43,604 nucleotides of DNA, taken from positions 1 to 43,604 of the forward strand of contig JAGCYI010000076.1 in assembly GCA_017960885.1 (NCBI GenBank). Direction: 5' to 3'. The position numbers and the translations under genes were made by a program. The notes beneath the pieces were generated by a model. That model was given only the letters and a program-made list of their open reading frames with translations. It searched no databases and was not told the origin of the DNA. Of the stretch, positions 8,201 to 16,675 are shown piece after piece; position 1 is the stretch's first letter; the number at the start of each line of letters is the position of its first letter. The DNA comes from Bacteroidales bacterium. Lineage in GTDB: Bacteria > Bacteroidota > Bacteroidia > Bacteroidales > UBA3824.

Positions 8201-8226
8201 AAAAAAGCGGACAAACTGCCCGCTTT
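8201..8226 (-). terminator. rho-independent terminator after ilvE
   Basis: On the - strand AAAGCGG, a 9-nt loop, then CCGCTTT followed by further T, 22 nt after the ilvE stop and just ahead of the sensor kinase start. Confidence 0.75.
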
Positions 8227-8247
8227 ATTATATTCAGATGAAGATTT

Positions 8248-9294
8248 TTAAATACCCTCTACAATTCGGGTCCAGCCAAACGGGTCTTCGCACTCGCCAA
8301 ACTGTATTGCTGTGTACTTTTCGTAAAGCTTGCGGCTGATAGGTCCGGGCTGTCCGTCTTTTGAGATAACGTATTCCTTGTTGTTCTCAAGGTCAACGAT
8401 CTTGCGGATGGGGCTGATTACAGCTGCTGTTCCACAAGCGCCTGCCTCCTCAAATGTGAGCAGTTCTTCCTCGGGGATAGGACGGCGTTCGGTCTTCATA
8501 CCCATATACTCAGCCAACTGCATAAGGCTTTTGTTGGTGATTGAGGGCAGTATCGACGACGACTTAGGTGTGATGTATGTGTTGTTTTTGATACCGAAGA
8601 AGTTGGCTGCGCCGCATTCGTCGATGTATTTTTTCTCCTTAGCGTCGAGATAGAACTCGCTCATAAATCCGTTGTCGTGTGCTATCTTGTTGGCTTTGAG
8701 GCTTGCAGCATAGTTGCCGCCAACTTTGTATATACCTGTTCCGAGAGGAGCCGAGCGGTCGTAAGAGCGTGTGATCATATAGTCGCCGGTAGCGAATCCG
8801 CCTTTGAAATACGGTCCTACTGGAGTTACAAAAATCAAGAAGCAGAACTCCGACGAGGGTTTAACACCCACAGTGGGACCCACACCAATCATAAGAGGAC
8901 GGATATAGAGAGTTGAGCCGTTGCCGTAAGGAGGAATAAAACGCGCATTGAGTTTTACCACCATCTCGGTCATCTTGATAAACAAATCGGTAGGCATCTC
9001 AGGCATTAGAATGCCGTTTGATGTGCTCTGCATACGTTTCGCGTTTTCATCGGGACGGAAAAGTCGAACCTTGCCGTCTTTGCCACGGTATGCTTTAAGG
9101 CCTTCGAAAGATTCCTGTCCGTAGTGAAGGCAGGTGGCGGCCATGTGCATCGAGATGTTCTCGTCGCTTGATACTTCAATTTCGCCCCACTTTCCGTTTC
9201 TGTGGTAGCATCTTACATTGTAATCGGTGCGGATATAGCCGAAACCGATTTTGTCCCATTCTATTGATGGCTGGGAATTTGTGTTTTCGCTCAT
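8248..9294 (-). CDS. ilvE: branched-chain-amino-acid aminotransferase
   Basis: A 348-residue fold-type IV PLP enzyme that performs the last step of Leu, Ile and Val synthesis and the first step of their breakdown. Motifs: GQESFEGLKAYRGKDGK (about residues 57-73), the PLP-lysine region GGNYAASLKANKIA, then EFYLDAKEKKYIDECGAANFF and GACGTAAVISPIRKI, which holds phosphate-cup residues. Length matches the larger (eukaryote-like, about 350-residue) BCAT class common in Bacteroidota. It is followed by its own terminator; a gldA-like gene ends 57 nt upstream of its start, so the two might share a transcript. Confidence 0.95.
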   Translation of the reverse strand: MSENTNSQPSIEWDKIGFGYIRTDYNVRCYHRNGKWGEIEVSSDENISMHMAATCLHYGQESFEGLKAYRGKDGKVRLFRPDENAKRMQSTSNGILMPEMPTDLFIKMTEMVVKLNARFIPPYGNGSTLYIRPLMIGVGPTVGVKPSSEFCFLIFVTPVGPYFKGGFATGDYMITRSYDRSAPLGTGIYKVGGNYAASLKANKIAHDNGFMSEFYLDAKEKKYIDECGAANFFGIKNNTYITPKSSSILPSITNKSLMQLAEYMGMKTERRPIPEEELLTFEEAGACGTAAVISPIRKIVDLENNKEYVISKDGQPGPISRKLYEKYTAIQFGECEDPFGWTRIVEGI

Positions 9295-9350
9295 GATGTA
9301 AAAATTTATTCTTTTAAAGTTGTGAATTTACACTTTATATATATATGTTG

Positions 9351-10259
9351 TTACACCTGTTGTGTTAAATCTCTGAAAATTTTTTCTAAACTATTCTTGT
9401 TCTGACTGAGTGTCAGTATCTTAAGGTTATTAGCAACGGCAAAATCAAAAACCGCTTCGCGAATGTCGGCGCCATCGGGCTGCTTGATCTGCCATAAACC
9501 TTGATTTTCAGTCACATTGTCAGTTCCAAAAGCAGTTTTAAGCATAGAGATGTCGGGGTTATGGTTAAACTCGACTATAATATTAGAGGTGTTGCCAGCT
9601 GCGCGAAGGTTTTGAAGAGTGTCGTCGGCAACAATTTTTCCTTTGTTGATAATTACCGCACGGGAGCACACCGCCTCCGCCTCCTGCATAATGTGGGTGC
9701 TGAGGATTACAGTTTTTTCGCTGCCGAGGAGTTTTATAAGGTCGCGGATTTCGAGAATCTGGTTAGGGTCGAGACCTGTGGTGGGTTCGTCTAATATCAA
9801 TATCGACGGATTGTGCACCATAGCCCTAGCCAAACCTGTGCGCTGACGGTATCCCTTGCTGAGTTCGCCGCACTTCTTGTACTGGTGCTCGCCAAGTCCT
9901 ACTGCGTCGATTGCATTCTTGACCGCGCTCTGCACCTGCGACTGCGGCATATATATCCTTGCGGAATATTCGAGATACTCCTTTACATACATATTAAGGT
10001 ACAGGGGATTGTTTTCGGGCAGATAGCCAATCTCCTTTTTAAGGCTCTCCATACAGCCCTCGGTATCGGTGCCGTTGATAAACACCTTGCCGCTGTCGGC
10101 TGCGAGACACCCCGTAACTATTTTCATAGTGGTGCTTTTGCCCGCTCCGTTTGGACCGAGGAAACCAACAATCTCGCCTTTGCCTACCTCAAAGGATATC
10201 TGGTCTACGGCTCTGTTTGTGCCGTAACTTTTTGACAATGTGTCTACTTTTACAGACAT
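9351..10259 (-). CDS. ABC transporter ATP-binding protein, GldA-like
   Basis: A 302-residue ATPase. Walker A is GPNGAGKST (residues 35-43), the signature LSKGYRQR is near 133-140, Walker B ILILDEPT near 153-160, and the H-loop His is in STHIMQEA. GYLPENNPLYLNMYVKEYL closely matches the GldA subfamily, the ATPase of the gliding-motility-associated ABC exporter. The permease subunits (GldF/GldG) are not adjacent, so the partner must be elsewhere. In non-gliding Bacteroidales, homologues persist with unclear substrate. The family is firm; the GldA name is an inference from motif similarity. Confidence 0.85.
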   Translation of the reverse strand: MSVKVDTLSKSYGTNRAVDQISFEVGKGEIVGFLGPNGAGKSTTMKIVTGCLAADSGKVFINGTDTEGCMESLKKEIGYLPENNPLYLNMYVKEYLEYSARIYMPQSQVQSAVKNAIDAVGLGEHQYKKCGELSKGYRQRTGLARAMVHNPSILILDEPTTGLDPNQILEIRDLIKLLGSEKTVILSTHIMQEAEAVCSRAVIINKGKIVADDTLQNLRAAGNTSNIIVEFNHNPDISMLKTAFGTDNVTENQGLWQIKQPDGADIREAVFDFAVANNLKILTLSQNKNSLEKIFRDLTQQV

Positions 10260-10290
10260 TTTTATATATTCGTTGTATTCAATGATTTAA

Positions 10291-10326
10291 GAGTATCAAC
10301 CGAAATTTTTTAAAGCTTTAATACTC
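10291..10326 (-). promoter_or_regulatory. 5' UTR stem-loop ahead of the gldA-like gene
   Basis: GAGTAT (10291-10296) and ATACTC (10321-10326) form a 6-bp stem around an AT-rich loop that holds an AAAGCTTT palindrome. It falls between the predicted transcription start and the ATG at 10259, so it would be part of the leader RNA. Its role is unknown and chance is possible. Confidence 0.3.
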
Positions 10327-10335
10327 ATTGATGCG

Positions 10336-10343
10336 CAAAGTTA
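10336..10343 (-). promoter_or_regulatory. -7 element of the gldA-like gene
   Basis: TAACTTTG on the - strand is a full TAnnTTTG match, giving a leader of about 70 nt. No good -33 element at 20 nt. Confidence 0.45.
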
Positions 10344-10384
10344 AAAAAGATTTCAGATGTCGGCACTCAAAATGGACAAAAAAA

Positions 10385-10416
10385 TTTGACAATCAAATAA
10401 TTTATTTATACCTTTG
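10385..10416 (+). promoter_or_regulatory. promoter of the phosphatase/barrel/lipoprotein block
   Basis: TTTG at 10385-10388, exactly 20 nt of spacer, then TACCTTTG at 10409-10416. Both elements match the Bacteroidota consensus. The predicted start near 10423 leaves a leader of about 38 nt before the ATG at 10461. Confidence 0.65.
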
Positions 10417-10460
10417 CTAAAAAATTTTTGACCAATACTTTGATTAACGATAATTGTAAT

Positions 10461-11837
10461 ATGGAATCTATGTCATCGAAATATTACACGGCGAAAGCAA
10501 TAAGTAAACTCTCTTTTACTTATTCACTAAGGCTTTTGCTATTAGCAATGCTCTTTTCGCTGTTCGCCAATAGCGCATCAGCCCAAGAAGAAGAAGAAAA
10601 CACAATCGAAAACCAAGCTACTCAGCGCGAAATTGACAGCCTTCAACAACTTATCAACGAGTACACTCCCGAAAGCGTTAAGGTAAAAATCTATTACGAC
10701 ATAGCCGCTTTGTACACCAACTACGACTCTATCCTAAAATACAGCCTCCTTTCGCTCAAAACCGAAGAGCAGCTCAAACGCAAAAACGAACAGTTGCTCC
10801 ACGAAGAAGAGAAAAAAGAACTCCTTCTATACATTTCAGCACTTGCAGGTGCGCTCATAGTGGTTTCCTTTGTGGTATTCTTCATTACAAGAATCCTAAA
10901 AATCAAGAAAAAAGCCAACGCTACCCTATCAGAGCAGAACGGAATACTTATAAGCCAGAAAGCCGAGATAGAAGCTCAGCGCGACCAAATTGAAGCTCAG
11001 CGCGACGAGATTGAAATTCAGAAAAACCTCATCACCGAGCAGATGAACGAAGTAGAAAAGGTTAACAGCCAGCTACTTGCCAGCATCACCTACGCTCAGC
11101 GTATTCAGCGGGCAGCCCTCTCGTCGGGCGACGAAATGACAGCAAACTTCAAAGAGAGTTTCATATTCTACCAACCTAAAGAAATTGTCAGCGGCGACTT
11201 CTATATCACTGAGAAATACGGACGTTTTTCGGTAATGATTACCGCCGACTGCACCGGCCACGGCATTCCTGGCGCATTCCTCTCAATTTTGGGCATCGCA
11301 GCCATCAAAGAATATATGCGTACCGAAGAAGACGCAGCAAATCCTGGAATGGTGCTCGACAGGATCCGCACATTTATCAAAGCAACTATCAACTCGCACT
11401 CCGAAAGCCGACTCAACGACGGTATGGATATGACCATCTGCTCGTTCGACTTCAAACACATGGCTCTAACATACGCCATTGCCAACCAAAGAGTCCTTTT
11501 GGTACGAAACGGCGAAGCCATCACTCTCAAAGGCGACAACATGCCCGTAGGACGTTGCAGTTACGAGAGAGACCATTTCGTGTCGCTCACTACCACCATC
11601 GAGCCTAACGACATGGTATATATGTTTTCTGATGGTATTCAAGATCAGTTCGGTTTTGAAAACGGAGACTCGTTGCGTTTGCGCAAGTTCTCTTCACGCA
11701 GGCTCAACGAAACGCTTGTTTCACTTTCGACATTACCCACGCACGAACAGTTCGACGAACTATCTAAAACCATCACCAAGTGGAAAGATACCAACCAACA
11801 AACCGACGACATGACCCTAATAGGAATCAGAGTTTAA
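10461..11837 (+). CDS. SpoIIE-type PP2C serine phosphatase with signal/anchor and coiled coil
   Basis: A 458-residue protein. Residues 1-41 form a signal sequence ending ANSASA before QEEEE; a periplasmic stretch of about 75 residues follows (a remnant of the TPR region often seen in this family); a membrane helix spans about residues 120-145; a coiled coil follows, with the repeated units EAQRDQI and EAQRDEI; and the SpoIIE/PP2C domain fills the last 240 residues. Phosphatase motifs are YQPKEIVSGDFY, TADCTGHGIPGAFLSILG and MFSDGIQDQFG, with the metal-binding Asp residues in place, and QTDDMTLIGI at the end. It should dephosphorylate Ser or Thr in a cytoplasmic partner such as an anti-sigma-factor antagonist, in response to a periplasmic state. 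ATG 10461 is preferred over a TTG at 10428 that sits too close to the promoter. Confidence 0.88.
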   Translation: MESMSSKYYTAKAISKLSFTYSLRLLLLAMLFSLFANSASAQEEEENTIENQATQREIDSLQQLINEYTPESVKVKIYYDIAALYTNYDSILKYSLLSLKTEEQLKRKNEQLLHEEEKKELLLYISALAGALIVVSFVVFFITRILKIKKKANATLSEQNGILISQKAEIEAQRDQIEAQRDEIEIQKNLITEQMNEVEKVNSQLLASITYAQRIQRAALSSGDEMTANFKESFIFYQPKEIVSGDFYITEKYGRFSVMITADCTGHGIPGAFLSILGIAAIKEYMRTEEDAANPGMVLDRIRTFIKATINSHSESRLNDGMDMTICSFDFKHMALTYAIANQRVLLVRNGEAITLKGDNMPVGRCSYERDHFVSLTTTIEPNDMVYMFSDGIQDQFGFENGDSLRLRKFSSRRLNETLVSLSTLPTHEQFDELSKTITKWKDTNQQTDDMTLIGIRV

Positions 11838-11873
11838 AATAAATTATTAACTGTAAAGTATTATAACAAAGCA

Positions 11874-13667
11874 ATGAAAGTAATAAGCAAAGTATCGTTA
11901 TTGGCGTTAGCACTCACATTAACTACGTCAGCATTCGCCCAAGACGAACCAACGACCGAAATCACCTCAGGCCTTTTAGGCGAAGAACCTGTTATAGAGC
12001 ACCGTCCCGACCGTGTGATTATTTTTCCGCAGCGTATGGCTTTAGACGAAACCACATCGGTAATGGACTTGTTGATGATGTTTCCCGAAGCTCTTAATCG
12101 CAACTTCCAAGACATCGACGAAAAATATGTTGTCCGTGTAGAAAACTTCAACTACGAAGCCGACCAACGTGTTTTTCTCACCACTCTCAAAGCCAAATAC
12201 GTTCAAAAAATCCAAGTTTGCGACAACCCCGACGTAATGAAAGGTAGCAAAGGTATCAATGGCGGCGTTATCGATATCAACATGGTGCGCGGCGCTTTAG
12301 AAAACGATATATATATAGGTGCAGAAATCGACACCAAAGGATTATCAAACACTCCTATTGCCAACGCAGTATATGGCAACGGCAAAACCGACGTGCTTGT
12401 AACTGCATCGCTTTCCGACCCTTCGATGAAGGGCGAATACGGCTCTACTGCCCGCTGCGCCGCCAAGGTAAACCAAGCCCTCAACGACAACCACAACCTT
12501 ATGTACGATATTGCAGCCCGTTACAACCATAACAACGACGACATCTTTTCCTCATCAAATTCGCGTTACTATGGCTCACAAATTCAATACGACGGCGTTT
12601 TCAACGAAGCCGGCACTGCTCTCAGTGTTTCGGGCGGTTGGGAATATTACGACGACGGAGCTCAAGCATCAGTTCCTTATAATTTTGGCAAAGATCGCAC
12701 TCGCGAGGTATGGCAAGTATATATTGCCGAACTTTGGACTCCAATAGTCGACGGACTGGAACTCACCGCCGGATGGGAATTAGACTATGCTAATACAAGT
12801 ATGCACAATATGAATAGAACATACGCCGACCCTCCAAATAATTCTTATTGGACACGAGACGTCCGTTACGTTACCTACAACAACGACTTTTACGCACAAT
12901 TAGATTACACCATTGGACCTCTATCGTTGAGCGTTGGCGACCGTGTAATGTGCTACCGCTATAAACAAGGCGAAGAAGATATCAAAAATCCTTACAACCT
13001 GATAGTTGCAAGTGCAACTCTTACTCCCAATTGGCACCACCAAATACAAGGTTCGTATTACCGCCGCTTTAATTCTCCCGACTATATTGATATACACAGT
13101 TCTATACGCTACAACGGCTTCGGAACCTCTGCTACCTTAGGCAACAAAGACCTCAATTATCAGCCTGCCGACGTTTACCGCTTGATGTACACATATTCTA
13201 CAAAGAAATTCTGGGCTTCGGTAATTGGTCGCTACATCGACACCCGCGACAGAGTGGTAGAAACCCAAGGCACATATCTCAACGAACCTATTACCACATT
13301 TACCAACGACCCCACATCGTACAGCATCACCAATATCGACGCTGCCGCTACTTTTGCTATCAACAAAGCATTTTCGTTCAACATAGGCGGAAGTTACTTC
13401 AATCAAAGTCTTACAGGCGAGGATGTTGATTACTACTACGCACGCATATCTCCTATCGTAACACTTCCGGGCAACTTTAAAATCAACGCCCAAGCTATTT
13501 GGTGCAGCGACAAGAGTCCCGAAAAACTTATGACCGACACCGACGTGTACGCAATGCTTTCGGCACAAAAAACATTCGGTAAGCACCTCACAATTGCAGC
13601 ACAGTGGCACGATATACTATGCAGCGACCTATCTACGGCAAATTTCAGATTAACATACACTTTCTAA
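11874..13667 (+). CDS. outer-membrane beta-barrel protein with TonB-plug-like N-terminus
   Basis: A 597-residue protein. The signal peptide is MKVISKVSLLALALTLTTSA followed by FAQ. Residues about 60-140 resemble a short TonB-receptor plug (KIQVCDNPDVMKGSKGINGGVIDINM resembles the plug end 'I.V...p...yG..G.GG.I.I'). The rest alternates polar and aromatic residues as in barrel strands, and the chain ends in RLTYTF with a terminal Phe, as outer-membrane barrel proteins do. There is no carboxypeptidase-like domain and no obvious TonB box. It lies 36 nt after the phosphatase and 19 nt before the first binding lipoprotein, which suggests joint work in uptake or sensing. Substrate unknown. Confidence 0.75.
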   Translation: MKVISKVSLLALALTLTTSAFAQDEPTTEITSGLLGEEPVIEHRPDRVIIFPQRMALDETTSVMDLLMMFPEALNRNFQDIDEKYVVRVENFNYEADQRVFLTTLKAKYVQKIQVCDNPDVMKGSKGINGGVIDINMVRGALENDIYIGAEIDTKGLSNTPIANAVYGNGKTDVLVTASLSDPSMKGEYGSTARCAAKVNQALNDNHNLMYDIAARYNHNNDDIFSSSNSRYYGSQIQYDGVFNEAGTALSVSGGWEYYDDGAQASVPYNFGKDRTREVWQVYIAELWTPIVDGLELTAGWELDYANTSMHNMNRTYADPPNNSYWTRDVRYVTYNNDFYAQLDYTIGPLSLSVGDRVMCYRYKQGEEDIKNPYNLIVASATLTPNWHHQIQGSYYRRFNSPDYIDIHSSIRYNGFGTSATLGNKDLNYQPADVYRLMYTYSTKKFWASVIGRYIDTRDRVVETQGTYLNEPITTFTNDPTSYSITNIDAAATFAINKAFSFNIGGSYFNQSLTGEDVDYYYARISPIVTLPGNFKINAQAIWCSDKSPEKLMTDTDVYAMLSAQKTFGKHLTIAAQWHDILCSDLSTANFRLTYTF

Positions 13668-13686
13668 AAGTACAAAAGACTGAATT

Positions 13687-14475
13687 ATGAAAACGACTAA
13701 ACTAATCACTACCTTAATGACATCCGCAGTAATACTGTCAGGATGTTCTACCAAAACAAACCACAAAGTAAGAGAATATGATGAACTCGCTGGTAAAAAA
13801 ATTGTGGTGCAAGAAGGCACTATATTCGACGAGGAACTCTCACAAAAATATCCCTCTTACAACATTACACGAGTACCATCGTTTTTCGACATTTACAAAG
13901 TGCTCGTAAGCGGAGAAGCCGATTATGGAATCGACGAAGATGTTACTGCATCGGTAATACTTTCAAGCGGACTATCAATCGACACCGCTTATGCCAACAT
14001 CCCTGCCGAACCGATGGGTGCTATTTTCAACAAAAACAACACAGAACTACAGTCGCAATTCAACGACTTTATCGACGAACTGGAGAATAGCGGCGAACTA
14101 AGCAAAATCAGAAAAAAATGGTTCAGCTCCACATCGCCCTCCTCTTTGCCGATACCCGAATCCACTGTAAAATCTGGAAAACCAATTAATGTGATTACCG
14201 AAGGTAGCTATCCTCCATTCAATCTGTCGATTGGAAAAAAGATTTCGGGTCTCGACGCAGAGCTGGTAACTATGTTTGGCAACAAAATCCAGCGTCCGGT
14301 AGTAATTTCTGTGGTGCCATTCCGCGACATTATCGACCACATAGCTCAAGGGAAAGCCGACATTGGAATATCTGGAATATCAATCACCGAAGAACGTGCC
14401 GGCAAAGTGCTATTCTCTAAGCCATACAACAACAGCCATACTATAATAGTAAGGTTAAAACAAGAAGAATTCTAA
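13687..14475 (+). CDS. lipoprotein with a circularly permuted SBP_bac_3-type amino-acid-binding domain (copy 1)
   Basis: A 262-residue lipoprotein; the lipobox LSGC puts the acylated Cys at residue 20. Residues 34-146 match the second half of a family 3 periplasmic binding protein (LAGKKIVVQEGT is the usual 'dLkGk.vgvq.Gt' start of lobe 2; SGELSKIRKKWF is the usual C-terminal end). After a Ser/Pro linker (147-164), residues 165-257 match the first half (EGSYPPFNL, SGLDAEL, GKADIGISGISITEERA, LFSKPY). The order is therefore lobe 2, then lobe 1. Ligand residues expected for amino acids are present, notably Arg237 in SITEER and acidic residues in ADYGIDED. No ABC permease or ATPase is next to it. 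The role is inferred as amino-acid capture or sensing in the periplasm. Confidence 0.75.
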   Translation: MKTTKLITTLMTSAVILSGCSTKTNHKVREYDELAGKKIVVQEGTIFDEELSQKYPSYNITRVPSFFDIYKVLVSGEADYGIDEDVTASVILSSGLSIDTAYANIPAEPMGAIFNKNNTELQSQFNDFIDELENSGELSKIRKKWFSSTSPSSLPIPESTVKSGKPINVITEGSYPPFNLSIGKKISGLDAELVTMFGNKIQRPVVISVVPFRDIIDHIAQGKADIGISGISITEERAGKVLFSKPYNNSHTIIVRLKQEEF

Positions 14476-14523
14476 ATCAGGCTTTAACTCTCAACTACTT
14501 ACAAACAACAAAAAAGCAAAAAT

Positions 14524-15318
14524 ATGAATGGATTTAAGATCAACAGAGCTGTTTTAGCGCTTCTTTCATCTACATTACTGCTCGCAGGATGTACAGATTC
14601 GAAACAAGACGGGAAAATACGTGATTTTGCCCATCTCAACGGGAAAAAAATTGTGGTTCAGGAAGGAACTATCTTTGCTGAAACATTAGCGAAAGACTAT
14701 CCCTCTTACGATGTTACAACGGTGCCAACATTCTTTGGCATCTACAAGGCACTAGTTTCAGAAACTGCTGAATACGGCATCGACGAGGACATTAGCGCAT
14801 CGCTAATACTATCAGGAGGACTATCTATCGACACTTCGTACACCAATATTCCCGCTGTGCCGATGGGGGCTATTTTCAACAAAAACAACACTGAACTAAA
14901 ACAGCAGTTCGACGAATTTTTAACATCTTTGGAACAGAGCGGACAACTTGCCGAAATACGCAACAAATGGGTTACCTGTGTAACACCTTCTTCTCTGCCA
15001 GTTCCAAAGGCGCATAGCACCGAAGGTGAACCGCTCAAAGCTGTTATCGAAGCCGACTATCCTCCGTTCAACCTCAAAAACGGAAACGATGTTTCGGGTC
15101 TCGACGCTGAACTGCTAACACTCTTTGCCGACTATGTTAAACGTCCTGTTGAAATCAGCATAGTACCATTTCACGAACTTATTCCAGCCGTAGAAGAAGG
15201 AAAAGCTGACATAAGCATCTCTGGCATATCAATCACTGAAGAACGTGCCACTAAGGTGCTATTCTCCAAGCCGTACAACAAAACACACATTGTTATTGTA
15301 TCGTTGAAAAACGAGTAA
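14524..15318 (+). CDS. lipoprotein with a circularly permuted SBP_bac_3-type amino-acid-binding domain (copy 2)
   Basis: A 264-residue paralogue of the preceding gene, 48 nt downstream. The lipobox LAGC gives acylated Cys23. It has the same permuted order: LNGKKIVVQEGT opens the lobe-2 half, SGQLAEIRNKW ends it, a linker with SSLPVPKAHS follows, then EADYPPFNL, SGLDAEL, GKADISISGISITEERA and LFSKPY. The two copies are very similar in the first half (for example GAIFNKNNTEL is identical), so they arose by tandem duplication. Differences near the binding region (GEADYG against ETAEYG, SVILSS against SLILSG) may alter ligand choice. Followed by a strong terminator that closes the block. Confidence 0.75.
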   Translation: MNGFKINRAVLALLSSTLLLAGCTDSKQDGKIRDFAHLNGKKIVVQEGTIFAETLAKDYPSYDVTTVPTFFGIYKALVSETAEYGIDEDISASLILSGGLSIDTSYTNIPAVPMGAIFNKNNTELKQQFDEFLTSLEQSGQLAEIRNKWVTCVTPSSLPVPKAHSTEGEPLKAVIEADYPPFNLKNGNDVSGLDAELLTLFADYVKRPVEISIVPFHELIPAVEEGKADISISGISITEERATKVLFSKPYNKTHIVIVSLKNE

Positions 15319-15334
15319 AGCCTTTTTTATAAAT

Positions 15335-15373
15335 AAAAAAACCGCACATCATTATTATGGTGTGCGGTTTTTT
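15335..15373 (+). terminator. rho-independent terminator closing the lipoprotein block
   Basis: AAAAAACCGCACATCA, loop TTATTA, then TGGTGTGCGGTTTTTT with one wobble pair, 16 nt after the stop. Confidence 0.88.
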
Positions 15374-15398
15374 ATTTTCCTGATTTACATTTTTGTTC

Positions 15399-15406
15399 TA
15401 TATTTG
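15399..15406 (+). promoter_or_regulatory. -7 element for rlmI-ispG
   Basis: TATATTTG, a full TAnnTTTG match, 52 nt ahead of the chosen ATG at 15459. The expected -33 position overlaps the end of the preceding terminator and has no clear TTG. Confidence 0.42.
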
Positions 15407-15458
15407 CGGTCGGTTTGAAAACCACATATATATAATGTGTATCCATAATCATAGAACA

Positions 15459-16658
15459 ATGCAACAATACAATTTTCCAAAGATAATTTTAAAGTCGGGC
15501 AAAGACCGCAGCATCCGCCGTCTGCACCCGTGGATTTTTTCAGGAGCAATCAAAAACACTATCGGAAACCCTGTTGAGGGCGACGATGTGGCAGTGTACG
15601 ACACCAACAACAATTTTCTCGGTCTCGGACATTACCAAAAGGGCGGCAGCATCACTGTGCGCGTCTACACATTCGACGAGATTGTTCCCGACCGCGAATT
15701 TTGGAGAGGCAAGATAGCCACAGCCATTGAACTGCGCCGCCGCTGCGGATACCTCGACAACCCCGAAACCAACGTCTGCCGCATTATTCACGGCGAGGGC
15801 GACGGATTCCCGGGATTTATCTGCGACTTCTACAACGGCACTATCGTGTTCCAGTCGCACAGTTGGGGAATGTACAAGTTGGAGGAGACCTTTGCTGAAA
15901 TATTCAAAGAGACACTCGGCACCAAGGTTACCAACATCTATTCAAAAAGCGAAAAGACATTGCCCAAGAGCAACGAGATAACCGCCGAAAACCGTTTCCT
16001 GCTCGGTTCGCAACCCGAAGGAGTGGTGATGGAATACGGCACCAAGTTTTATGTAAATGTGGTTGAGGGACAGAAAACCGGCTACTTTATCGACCAGCGC
16101 GAAAACCGTCACCTCTTGCAGCATTACAGCGAGGGCAAGAGCGTTCTCAATATGTTCTGCTACACAGGAGGATTCTCGGTGGCAGCATTGGCAGGCGGCG
16201 CAAAAGACGTTACAAGCGTTGACGCTTCGCAAATTGCCATCGACCTTACCAAACGAAACGTTGAGATGAATTTTCCAAACTGCACCAACCACAACGCATT
16301 GGCCGTTGACGCATTTGACTATCTCGACCATTTGGACAAAGACCGTTACGACCTTATCATACTCGACCCGCCGGCATTTGCCAAGCACGCAAGCGCAATG
16401 AATCAAGCTATAAAAGGTTACACACGAATCAACCGCGCCGCATTAGAACGCATTGCGCCAAACTCCATTATGTTCACATTCTCGTGCTCGCAGGCTATCG
16501 ACAAACTCACATTCCGTATGGCTGTGATGGAGGCGTCGATTCAGGCAGGACGAAAGATTAAGATTCTCCACCAACTAACCCAACCCGACGACCATCCTAT
16601 CAGCATTTATCATCCCGAAGGCGAATACCTTAAAGGACTGGTACTTTTTGTAGAATAA
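15459..16658 (+). CDS. rlmI: class I SAM-dependent 23S rRNA (cytosine-C5) methyltransferase, RlmI-like
   Basis: A 399-residue protein, close to the 396 of E. coli RlmI, which methylates C1962 of 23S rRNA. The N-terminal PUA-like part (KSGKDRSIRRLHPWIFSGAI) is followed by the EEHD middle domain and a Rossmann methyltransferase domain: SVLNMFCYTGGFSVAA (motif I), SVDAS (acidic loop), LIILDPPAFAK (motif IV) and FTFSCSQ (motif VI with the catalytic Cys). The start at 15459 is chosen because the earlier in-frame ATG at 15393 lies upstream of the -7 element. The ispG gene begins 17 nt downstream, likely on the same transcript. Confidence 0.88.
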   Translation: MQQYNFPKIILKSGKDRSIRRLHPWIFSGAIKNTIGNPVEGDDVAVYDTNNNFLGLGHYQKGGSITVRVYTFDEIVPDREFWRGKIATAIELRRRCGYLDNPETNVCRIIHGEGDGFPGFICDFYNGTIVFQSHSWGMYKLEETFAEIFKETLGTKVTNIYSKSEKTLPKSNEITAENRFLLGSQPEGVVMEYGTKFYVNVVEGQKTGYFIDQRENRHLLQHYSEGKSVLNMFCYTGGFSVAALAGGAKDVTSVDASQIAIDLTKRNVEMNFPNCTNHNALAVDAFDYLDHLDKDRYDLIILDPPAFAKHASAMNQAIKGYTRINRAALERIAPNSIMFTFSCSQAIDKLTFRMAVMEASIQAGRKIKILHQLTQPDDHPISIYHPEGEYLKGLVLFVE

Positions 16659-16675
16659 TTAAAGCAAAAGTTTAT

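Noticed and set aside
13687..15318. That the binding lipoproteins are broken halves of two ordinary binding proteins
   Set aside because: Each has its own signal peptide and lipobox, a complete set of both lobes once, and the same order in both copies, which fits a permutation better than decay.
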